Positions 24,701 through 36,700 of a DNA stretch of 64,000 nt are shown piece after piece. The number at the start of each line of letters is the position of its first letter. The stretch's first letter is position 1. A program made the position numbers and the translations under genes. Under the pieces are notes generated by a model that worked only from the letters and a program-made list of their open reading frames with translations, was not told where the DNA came from and made no database searches. The DNA comes from Cladopsammia gracilis (Eukaryota > Cnidaria > Anthozoa > Scleractinia > Dendrophylliidae), in the NCBI GenBank assembly GCA_022457155.1, contig JAJGOT010000037.1:1606501-1670500 (forward strand). The letters are read 5' to 3'.

Positions 24701-27700
24701 TGGTGGTGGTGGTGGTGAAACAATAGAATTGTGGTGGTGGTGGTGGTGGTGGAGGAGGAGAATTGTGGTGGTGGTGGTGGTGGTTAAAACAAAAGAATTG
24801 TGGTGGTGGTGGTGGTGAAAACAAAAGAATTGTGGTGGTGGTGGTGGTGGTGATAACAATAGAATTGTGGTGGTGGTGGTGATAACAATAGAATTGTGGT
24901 GGTGGTGGTGGCGGTGGTGAAAATATTATTGTTCAGTTAAATTAAGACATTATTCAAACGGAAAAACAAAGTGGATTCACGAACACGAAGATGAACCAAA
25001 CGTAAAATCGTTTTTATAGGAAACCTTTGCTTCCGAAAAAAAAGCCAACAAGGCTTTAGGACTGCAATACGGCCTTATAGTGAATTCGCGCTACGTCCGT
25101 AAAGTTATTTCATTCTAATATTTTGTTCTTGATGTCCTTATCATTTGTGTAGTACATAGATTTGAGTTGTTCTAAATAAAACAGCTTTTGTTGACATAAT
25201 AATTTCATGAAACCTTAATGTGTTTTGTTATTATTCAATTTATTTGAACTTAAACAAAGTGCGGATTTATTGTTTTAGCACGCGCATGAAATTGGTTGCT
25301 TTGTTTATTTTTCAGAGGTGCTAATTTTTCATGCAAATTTAGTTCAGTGCAAGTTCGCATAATTAAAAGTTTGAACTTTGAAGCTACCGGTAAAGAAATT
25401 AAAACTTAAAGTGGGTGATGGCTGGCAAACTGAAAAGCGACATAGAGTCTAGCGATGAAGCGGTTATAGGAATGTTGCGTATCTTAGTAAAGTAAAAGCG
25501 GTGTTTTATACTGCGCAATTTTATTGCTTCTTAACTTGAATGTTTCGGACCCTCTTATTAGTTTTATTCGGTTATAATGTCCACAGCTTTGATGGTCTAG
25601 TGGTTAAGACACTGCGTTGTGGCCGCAGTAACCCAGGTTCGAGTCCTGGTCGAGGCATGTTGTTTTGATCTACGTCTGTAAAGGATATCTGTGTCAGTTG
25701 TGTTTTGTTTTGAAGTGAGTTGGTATAAAGCAGGCAAGTTTGGGCAAACCTATTGTTTCTATTGTTTTGAAAAGGGATTCCGTTTATTAATATTTATTTA
25801 TTAAACAGGGGAAGGCAGGGGAAGGGAGAATAATAATAGGGCAAGTCTGGGCAAGTCTGGGCGAGTTCATTGCGCCATGCATTGTGATGAAATCTTGCTA
25901 ACCCGGTTTTTGGAACTGGTTATTGTAGGTAATTAAATACCACAGCAATAACAGTCATTAATGTAATCCACAGCAAGTTAATAAGAAACCACAGCATTTT
26001 ATTCATGAGATAAAAGACAATAGCTTATGACGTCATCTACGTTAATGTATAACGCAGCGATTCCACAGCAATTTAATAAGAAACCACAGCAAAAAAAGGA
26101 AACCACTGTGCCTATCCTACTACTGATGTCGAAATCATCTTTTGTGGCTGATCACGCTGTTTATTTTTAGTAGAGGTCCATTAACCCATCACAGCGGAAA
26201 TGACAACAGCTTTTGTAGTACCGGAAGGTAACCGAAGCAAGCCATCGTCGGAAACTTTGTTCGTCCACGCACAATTCTGCTCTGGATTTACCGCATATTT
26301 CTCCATCACATGTCATCATTCGCTCCAAAAGAAGATAAAACGCTTTTCTGATTGATACATATACAGTCAATCACATTAAGCGAGGCATTTTACCGCATTT
26401 CTTTTGCCGTTCTTACGTCTTTGGAAAGCTTTCGAAGTCCAGGCCACCAGATCGGCCACCAGTTCAGACAAAGCCCTACTGGTCAGCGGTAGAATCCAAA
26501 ACCTTCGTTAAGTGTTTAACGTGGCGTCCTCATCCTATTACATTGTCAGTGACTGTCGATTCTATTCCGTTCACGTTGAGCAGCCTAAGGGTACGTATTT
26601 CCGTTCTTTTGTTTTCTGATACGTAGACACGTAATTACCTCATGCGCGAAGCGCTATGAGGTCATAAAATGGGCTTCGTTTTTCTTCGTCATTTTTTTTT
26701 TGGGGGGGTCACATTTGTGCATGCAAATTTATGCACGCATATATTATTGCTACCGGGTCGTCAGGTCACACAAACATTCTACAAAAATGGCTGCCGCGCT
26801 CGGCGTGTGCTTTGTTTTCAAAACCATAGTTTTGTCTTGTAAGAGTAATAACACACATCCAAAATATTCAAAATGGAAAGAGAAAGCTTTAAAGAATACT
26901 CAGAAGCCGCTGTAGTGGAGAAACAGGAGAGCTTTCTTTAAGCGACGAAATCTTGCTTCGAGGAACTCCATACGTTTTTCTTAATGCATGCGGGGTGATG
27001 TTTATTTCGAAGAAGCGGAGTTTTGGAATTTTCAAGCAGCCGAGGGACTTTATACCATAAAAGAAATTACATTTTTCGGTGAGAATTTATGTTGATATTA
27101 ATTTGTGGTTGACGTTTTCTTAGTTTGTGTTCTCGTTTAATAGTTTTAGAGAAATTTTCCATGATATTATGTAAACAAAACAAGACTTGAATTTTATAGT
27201 TCTATTAAACTTCACACACGTCGCCTTACGCAAAGATGTCTGTGTATTTTTTTGCAATTTTGATTTCCAAATCAGTTTCTCGGCAATTTTCAATACTATT
27301 TTATTCGGAGTAGTCGTACCAGTTATAGACAAAAAAATTAGATGCACCGTTTTGCAAATACGCATTAAATTCTATTTCTACAATTGGGCTAAAATGTAGA
27401 ATACCCGGTCACTTATTTGCATGTCATTGAATATAAATGGTTTCTTTTGTCTTCAAATACCTCGTTCTACCAAACGTTTAGGGATATGTAAATAAGTGGC
27501 TGCTAGGTATTCTAAAATCGCTTCTTATTTTGTGATAATTTGCAGACGCTACAAGCACTCCGCGCTGCAATTAGGATAAAAAAATTGCCAAGCCTTCCGG
27601 AAGCAGAAAATCACGGAATCCTGATAAGCGTTTAACTCTTTTATTCAAGGGAAAGACATTTTCATTCAAGGAAATATGAGTTGCATTAAAACGTTTTGAC

Positions 27701-30700
27701 CTTTAGAAAAAAATATTTTCGATTCATGGTCATGAAGAAACACCGCGCGATCGAATTACATTTCACACGCGATCGAATTACATTTCACATGCACACAAAA
27801 TTTGCATGAAACGAAGCCTGGAAAAAACTAATGGCAAAATCAAAGCAGTTTTTTAAGGAACTAGCTTTATAGAAAAATTTCATTTCGATTTGGTCTTGAA
27901 ATCACAGGGGGTTTTTTCCATGATGCGTCACGCAATATTTATTCTTAAAATGTTTCACCAATTTAATTTATTGTACTCATCACCACAGTTTTGACATTAT
28001 AAAAGCAGAAGCTTCTGAATGCGATTACATGTTTTTTTTTTTCATTACCTGTATATTTTGGGCTTCCAAAAATTAATTGGAAATCCGGTCAGTAGGAGGG
28101 GTCTCTGGGCTTGGAAATCCAGGCGGGAGGGGGACCTCGCGGGCCAGGAAATCCGGGTGGATGGGGGTTCAAAAAATCTTGCCATCCGTCGGTGGGGGGG
28201 GGGGGGTGGATTCTTTCTGGAATAACCCAATGTAGTACAAATAATTCACGGTTTGGGAAGTATTAGACAAGTGTGGGTTTGATCAGGAATCAATAAATTA
28301 AATATTCAAAGCGAGTACATGTACAGAAAAATTGGTAGCTTCAATCAATGTCACGCAAAATTCGTTGAGGGGGGAGGGGTGCGTGACCCATTTAAAATAT
28401 GGTAAACGGTAAAACTTTCTTACGCAAGCGCATGAGTGTAGGCTACAACAGTAGCCTCTTGTTATATTATTTATTATTTTTTTTAGTTTTTTTTTTTTTA
28501 TTTTAGACTGATTAGGTCTTTCGTAGATCCTAAGTATCGTTTACAGCATTATCGTTTACGGTCCTTTGCAGATTTTAGTTCTATATTTACTCTGTGAACT
28601 CCTTTTATGGGTGAATTTTATTCACAGCTGTCTGATCATGATGAGCGATTCATGACGAGCGAATCATAGCCAGTAAATCATGCCTGGAAAATCCGGGTCT
28701 ACACACTACAGTGAAATCGACTGTAAGGGAATGGCCAGTATTTCAGCCGCATATCTTAGAGGTCGACGCAATTAAAATTCGAGGAATCACGTGTCTGCTA
28801 AAAAAAAAAACGTACGGAGACACATAAAGCTATCTTAAGTATTAGGAGAGAATCAGCTCAAGAGCAACTACCGGCAAGAAAATGGTGGGAAATATAATAA
28901 ACAGTTTGAAGACAAGTTTGCCGCATGGCAAGCGTTCTTTGTCCTTTGACAGCTATTTTTCAATGGAAGAAGCAGAATTTCAGTCGCAAAAGTGATTATC
29001 AAATGACGCCGGAAAACGAAATAATAGCTACAGACTGTATCCTATTGAGCTTTGCATTAATCAGAAAATGCGAAAACCACCTAGAAATACGACATTCCTC
29101 ATTTTAACTGCATGAGCAAAGTTTACTTTTTCAGAGGTTCAAAAGTTCCCATCAAGTTCGTCTGTTTTATGGGTCTCCCGTTTATCTTATCGGTACCGAT
29201 ACATTTTTTTTACAGCACCAATCCGAGCACGAATTCATGTATGAGAAACGCACTGATGGTTGCGATTTAGTATAGAAAAAAAAAAATGGGTGTACTAGAG
29301 TGTACTCTTCTTCCAGTTTTAAGAGAGGCCAAGGGCAATGACTGTCCGACATTGAGATCTGAGTGTGAACTGCTTGCGTTTCGCTACAATACCCCCCCCC
29401 CCCCCTCCCCCAATCTCTCTCCCTCTTAGTCTATTAAGTATTAAGCCCCCTCAAACGCTCATGAAATAAAAACGCCCCCGGGGGGAGGTTAACAGAGGAT
29501 TTACGGTTCTTATCTCCTAGTGTAATACTTCAAATATATATTCTCCTTCCCCTAGAAAGTGTGTACAATTTTATTTTGTTCGATACTATGCACTTCAGAA
29601 ACACTTTAACTACCGCACTTACGCTAGTGACGCAAAGTTACTCGTGGCAATAATATGCAAGTTAGGAAGACAAACGGAACGCAACAGCTGCAGCTTTGAG
29701 CGTTGAGCGGCGAGCGCGCTAGCCCTAATTTGTTTTGATGGTCGGGCGGCCATTAAAGTCAAAACCAGATGAAAGTATTCAGCGAAAATCAAAAGTTCTT
29801 TCTTGAAAGCAAGTTTTTGCAAAGAGAGAAATCAACTACTAAAAAGAGGACGAGCGATCGAAGCGGTAACGAATAAAATGCCAAGAAAAGTTAGACGCAA
29901 AAATTCAGTTGTTTACAGTTGAAGTATTTCTAAGGAAACGACAAATCTGCTCGTACTTTCCTTGCTTTGCAGCAAAAGAAAAAAATAAATAAATAAAAGA
30001 AGCAGCTCACCGAGTCACAGAACAGGCATTTACCAAAAACGAAAACATTGTACGAAAGTCAGCTACAGAAGAGAGCAAGAGTTATAATATCAGAATCGAA
30101 GAAAGCATCCAGTCGTTCACCTTTTGTTCACGTTTTCATTTTATCAGCAAAGAAATGTATGGGAAATGTAATTTACGTGTAAACAGAAAGAAAATCTAAC
30201 AAAAGAAGAGTTCTGGCATTCCAATTCCAACACTTTCTGGCACCTCAATATAATGCGGACGCCATGTTGGCATTTTATGACGTCAAATCGTATTCCAGTT
30301 ATACCGCTGACCAGAGATGTTTTTGCCTGAACTGGTGGCCTGAACTATGATACAAAGGCGAAAGAAAGACGGTAAATGTTTAGCTAAATGTAACTGATCG
30401 TTAAAGTATTAATCAGAAAACCGTTTTATCTCCTTTTGGAGCGAATGATGACATGTGACGGAGAAATATACCGTAAATCCAGATTAGAAATGTTCGTGGA
30501 CGAACAAAGCTTCCGACGACGGCTTGCTTCGGTGACCTTCTGGGTACCACAAAAGCTGTTGTTATTTGCACTGTGATGGGTTAATGGACCTCCACTGAAG
30601 ACAAACAGCATGCTAAGCCACAAAAGGTGGTTTAGATATCCGAATTTTGTGCAGAAAATGTATGCTGTGCAGAAAGAACCGATTCGTTCTTCGCAAGTCG

Positions 30701-33700
30701 AGAACTGCAGAAAACAGTAACAGACTGTTCAAAAAATAACGGCTATTAACAGCCGATTTGACCAGACATTGATAGAGTGCATGCTATTCTTTAAGCCTGA
30801 AGACCGATTGAGTTTTCTTAAAGAATTTCTGTCGAATGAACGTAATGTTAATTTCACTAAAGTTTACAACAAATGATTTTTGACGGTTTTTCCTCAGTGA
30901 ACCGAAGTCCAAAATTATCCCGCCCCGCAGAGATTTTTATAGATTTAGTAACTAGAGTATGTATATAAACTAGCTACGTAGTTTGAGTTCTAGAATCGGC
31001 GTACTTTTGGAAAAATTCAAGAAAAGGCATTGCTAGTTTTACTCGTCAACTAAAATGGCTGAAACACCATCAAATTGTTTGACCGTTAAGTTCATGTGCA
31101 GTTGATGTAATAAAATGCAACATGCATAAATGTAAACTAGAATAAAGGTTTTACATCTGGTGAAAGACTTGATTTGTACAGTATTTATGGGCTGGAGAAA
31201 CGATGTATTACATTTTGCACTTTTTAAGGAAGTTTCTGAGGTCAAAATTGGGTTTTGTGGCACCAACAAACATCCAGTGTTACCATGGCAACAAAGAAGA
31301 AACGACCTTAACAAGGTCATTTTTGAACATCCCCCCTGAAGACCTATCTGCATGCAAAATATGAAGGGAGGTAAAATTTTTTCATTTCCCACTTTTCTCG
31401 ATTCTTACAGGGAACTGCTCTTAATGGTCGTGAAGTATTCAATTAATTGCACTTGTGTGGCTCGTTATACAAAGTTTCTAAGGCGCTTCTTACAACTATT
31501 CAAAATGAACTAAATTAAAAGATTTGTGATGCCTAATGATAAATACACTAATACTATCGTATTAAATGATTCGTTTTCGGATTCTCACAAAAAAAAAAAA
31601 AAACGCAGCCTAAGAGTCAGCTGTTGTCGACTACTGAACTGCAACATATGATCTGAGTATGAAGAAGTTTTATTCGTCACTGAACATTTAGAGCAGTTTT
31701 CAATTCAGTGTCGTAAAACAAAAACCAAAGGCATTACTCTGACAAATCACAGCAGGCACAGACAATAAAATGAACCAATCAGAACTCAAAGCAAATGTAC
31801 GTAGCCGGCGCCAAGCGCGGGAAAACGCGTGCGAGCAAGTCACGATTGGGTTTGGTTTCTTTTCTGATTTTTTGAGAAAGTGGCGCGAGATTTTTTAGCC
31901 AATCACAAAGCTTAGCAATGCAAAACCAAAGCAATATTGCGAAATTACTTTCGACACTCATTTGAAAACTGCTCTAAAGCGTGCAAACACTATTCCTCTT
32001 ACCCTTGATACAGGCTCCTTTAAAGAAAGTCCCTCAACAATATGTTCATGTTTATACCTCGCTACAACGGCATCCACACTGAAAGGAACAAAAAAAAAGG
32101 CTGTCTAATTAAACAATCACATCCAAGAAATCGCGACTCCAGCTTTACATTGTATTACGTAGTGCAGTAATAAAGTAATTTTAAACAAAACTGGATCATT
32201 TTGATCACTGGGTTTCTATTGACGCATTATTTTAAGTAACGCTGAATATCATTGTATGTAATGTTTAGTACATGAGCGGGAGTGTTGTATGGGCCAATAC
32301 AATCACAAGGCGCAGCCGAGTGAATGTATAGTGCCGATACAACACTGACGCGAATGTAGTAAACAGACTAGTAAACAGACTAGTGGTTGTATCTAATTTA
32401 CATATCAGATACAACTCACCTAGTGAGTTGTATCTGGATTACAGGGTAATCATGTGATTGGAATGGTTCATTTCTATTTGTTAGTACCCTTATGATTATT
32501 AATGAATTTTACAATATGGGTGACATAACTCCACACCCTCCCCTCCCTCCAACGCCTTCCCCATTGGTAAGGCAGGTGACCATTACATATCGCGGGCTCA
32601 ATGTTGACAGCCGATCGAGGGGTCGAGTGAAAGTTTGCCCCACTGCTATAACCCATTCAACGCTAAACTGTACTCTTGTTTCCCATTATCAAGGTAAAAA
32701 ATCTGCTTGCACTAAAGAAATGATCACTTTTCGTGATTAACTGACTATATACGGAGACATAGCTGTGAACAATTGATTTGACTACCATGTATAAAGAAAG
32801 AACGAAGGCAACAAATGTTGAATGCAACTATTCAAAAAGATTGGTATTGGTACAACCGTTGAAATAAGGTGAAAAATTCGACGGAAATTCTGTTCATTGG
32901 TTCGCAGGAAGTCATGAATTAGCATTTTGTTTTCCCGAACTATCCAACAATACAGTTATTTGTTTCGTGTTTTTTATAGAATATCAAACAGTTATTTTGA
33001 GGCTTCATTAAATAATTATTATGATCAAGTGGTTTGAAAGTAACAGAATAGTGTTATAGCGTGTCATGCACAGCCATCGTGCTGTCACCTGTCAAAATTC
33101 CTGCCGCCCATTGAATATTGCATCCCCTGCTTTCTGATGAGGAAACGAGTAATGCCGTCTGGTGATCTACAGAAAAAATACATTTCACTATTATTGGGAG
33201 TAAATATGCATTAAAACCACCTGAAAACAGAAGCCCATAAGGAGAAGCAACGCGCGTTCAGAAGACAGTGATAAAGTCTCATATTTGCACCCGTAAATGC
33301 TATGTCATATAATAAAGTAGGTTAAGCCTTTTCCTCCGAGAGTCAATTACAGAGACATCTACTTATGGAGACATGAAATCCTACGTTGTGACCATTCAAT
33401 TGAAACCTCTTCGGTGGTACTTTTACATGGTACCATTTGTTTTCCAATATTGTACAAAAAACATTTTGAGAATTTTTATTTTATTTGATTTTTGGCACCC
33501 TTGGGAGTTGAAGGGTTAACTAGTAAGATACTTATCTCCCTCATAGAGGGAGATAAGTATTGGCTATAAGCACGCAGCTAATTATTGCTTGCTGTTTCTG
33601 TTACGTCATACCTACAGACAATAGTTGTATGCATGCAGAAGTGACGTCATACTTACAGACAATAGTTTTATGCATGCAGAAGTTACGTAAGTTGTTTACT

Positions 33701-36700
33701 TACAAGTTGACTGCTGTGCATTGATCACTTTTTTGTGCGCGCTCTTGTCTTTACAAGTGCAGCTCAGGAATATGCATAATAAAATAATTATTGGATTCGG
33801 TTTTCGCATGATAGCGATAATTATCAAGGCGATTACACAAACTTTGGCCTTGATAATTATCGCTATCATGCTCAACCTCATCCAATATAATTGTTAATTG
33901 GTACGCAAGGCGTACGTGAAGCTATTTGCATTTATAACGCTATTTTACAGCATGTGTGAAAATCGCCTGCCGCAAGAGAGACGAGGTTGCCACGTGACCG
34001 AGACTTTCTGGGATCTCTGCTGCTTGTTTGAAGATATGTTTATATCTTTATGGACAGAGCGCAGTGTAATAGCTGTTTCCTTTTTAAAAACCTTTTTCAA
34101 ATACATGCATGTGTCCCATGTACATAAGAATAGTTAACTTATCACAGGACAAGCCTGAAAAGGGTGGATTCAAATTCTACCAATCGTATTGACATTCTCA
34201 CCAGACCCCTCACTAGTCAGAGATATCCAAGTTAAATACAGAAGTAAAAACTTTATCAAATACTATACAGAACATAGACATGATGTATAGTATTAGCAAG
34301 TATCTAATTTCCACCAGAATTAATCGCTATCTTGTCACAGCATTAAAAAATAGAGGAACGAACGTCACCTTGGCACCAGAGGATTAACTATCCAGTGGAC
34401 AGGATGAACCAAAAAGTTTGGCACAACCACCCGTCAAGACTGTGCTCGAAATTTTTCCCCTTGGCTGCGTTGCTAAAAGGCTTTCGCGGTTGCAGGACAT
34501 TTTTTTTCCCAACAGAATTGGCTTGTAGGAAATCATTTTCAATCAGCCAACCTCCACTCCCCCTAAAAAATCTAATGGTTCGCCCCTATTAAAGATAAGA
34601 TCGTTTTGCAAACCAATTTATAATTATCCCAGCGAATTGTAAAAACTGGGACAAACATTGGGAAAACGTAAAAGGAAAAAATGTTGCTAACAAAAATGCA
34701 AGAAGAATGCATGTTAGACCACATTATACTCCTGTACGTTAAACATTAACTTACAGGCGATAAAAAGCTCGAAACAGTTTTTCACTTTCCTGATGCAATA
34801 CATTTAGATTAAAATTAATCAAGTTTAGATTTAACGAATCGTGATCACATTTTCCCCTGAAATCAAGATATTATTCAAAAACTCATTAATAATTCATAAG
34901 CCCATTACCCAATCAAATGGTAGATAATACATCACGTGCAGTGACTTTATATCGATAAACCTCATCCTTATTAGTATGCGGTGTTTTATCAGATATAAAG
35001 ACACTGCACGTGACTTATGAATATTAATTAATTATCAACACAGAAACTGACACAACAAATGGTGACTTTAATATTTTTGTGCAGTACTGTTTTACGAAAT
35101 CTGGTCTTTCGCCATTCTATTTGGAATCTTCTCAACAAAATAAACAACCAACAGTTTAACAAGTGAGCCGTTATTTGAATGACACCAGCGCCCTCGTGGA
35201 AATTGCCAGGTAAAGCGACTGGTTCGCAGATGCAAGCTGCTTATTTCTACTCGTTCTCTACCTCTGAAAAAAAATTGTCAGCCGTTTTATCTACCCTACC
35301 TGACAACTTTAGTATAGCATTTTTTAGTAGATGTTTTCCCTCAGAACTATTAAATCCCAAAACTTCCGACAGGAGCCGGCAAGCAATGGTCACTTCGTCG
35401 AAGACGTGGCACATGTGTTGTATGCTAATCAGTCTAGTCTACTTGTTTTTCTCGTATGCTAATTTCCTCTTTGCACAAAAGCGCAATTGTTTTAATTCCG
35501 AAGGGACACGCTTTTGAAAGAATGTTTTTGAAGCCGTTCAAAAAAACTCGCAGCACGTGTATTATCAGGTGTAAAAACTCTCGGCTTCGCCTCGAGTTTT
35601 TAAACCTGACAATACACTACTGCTCGTTTTTTAAACTATACTTAAAGCATCAGTTTGTTATAAATTTATTGAGAAATCAATCCCTTGCCATACTTGGCCC
35701 AAAAAGAGACATATCTTGAATTTTCTTGAAAATTGGACGGTGAATTTGTTTAAGACTTTGCATGTAGCCTTTGACTGTCGTAGCCTACATGATCGCTAAT
35801 TTAAAAAAAAATTCTGTCAGAAAGTTTAACGAAAAAACGCCTTTTTTAGAACTCATCGTTAACTTTTGTGATATATTTTGACTCGTTTGTGATATTTTGC
35901 AAAGCCTGAGGATAATGTGTTTGACTCGCTCTGCATTGAAGCACGAGGTGCATACATCAAGTCCGATTTGGTGTGTGTTCTCATCAACTAACTGCAGATT
36001 GCCCTTGAAGAACAAATGACTAGCCCGCCCAGACGTTGTACTAAATCAAAGGAAACATTATATTGAATGGCCATTGATACTGAAAACACATACATGACTT
36101 CAAGTTTTGGATTCATCGGCTAATGATGCACAATACAAAACTATCACGTCCCACTCGGCAGCCATTGATCGAAATGACCCATTGTGGTCATCTCAATACA
36201 AACACGCGGCTATTATGCCACGATACTGAAAACAACCAAGTCGTTGTACTTGTGGTCAGCTATTGATCAAAATGCCTTGCCGGGCGGTCATTACACTATG
36301 TCTACACTACATTAAGTGAAATGCCGCATTGTTGCGCACGCGATCCAATTCAGGCTTTAAAATATAAGTTGACGAGTCGTATTTTACCGGCCACTGAAAA
36401 AAAAAGTGTATCAAAAAGGTCGAACGCACTCCCTTAATCCGTGATTATTATACATTGGTGTCACTAGCTCGATTTTGATTGGCTATAAGCATGCAGCTAA
36501 TTATTGCTTGCTGTTTCTGTTATGTCATACCTACAGACAATAGTTTTATGCATGCAGAAGTGACGTCATACCTACAGACAATAGTTTTATGCATGCAGAA
36601 GTGACGTAAGTTCTTTACTTACAAGTTTTTTTTTTTTTTTTTTTTTATTGGTTTACTACTGACAATACATGTATGTGCTCTAGATTAATTACAGTGAATG

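Larger units (their letters stand above)
22987..26124. mobile_element. 3.1-kb near-perfect palindromic element with 6-bp target duplication
   Basis: Starts AGTAGTAGGATAGGCACAGT and ends with its exact complement; flanked by GATGTC at 22981-22986 and 26125-26130. The arms (about 1.2 kb each outside the centre) appear almost identical throughout. Each arm has one tRNA-His gene. The centre is CCACCA/TGGTGG microsatellite plus a short minisatellite on the left side only. No protein-coding gene is seen. Long TIRs, AG start and a 6-bp duplication are features of Polinton/Maverick elements, so a non-autonomous relative reduced to its two ends is possible; that is inference. Confidence 0.85.
22178..26545. 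repeat. Dispersed repeat, copy A (split by the palindromic insertion)
   Basis: 22178-22986 plus 26125-26545 together correspond, in reverse complement, to 30255-31423. Matching landmarks are TTAAGAGCAGTTC at the outer end, CATTTATGCATGTGGCATTT, CAGTTCTCAACTTGCGAAGA and GGTCCATTAACCCATCACAG. The alignment is continuous across the junction once the palindrome and one GATGTC are removed. Confidence 0.85.

Noticed and set aside
24224..24859. Long ORFs rich in His, Pro, Thr, Val or Trp
   Set aside because: They are translations of CCACCA/TGGTGG repeats in every frame.
22981..26130. CRISPR-like array or bacterial element
   Set aside because: No regularly spaced direct repeats with unique spacers; the window is eukaryotic with spliced exons.
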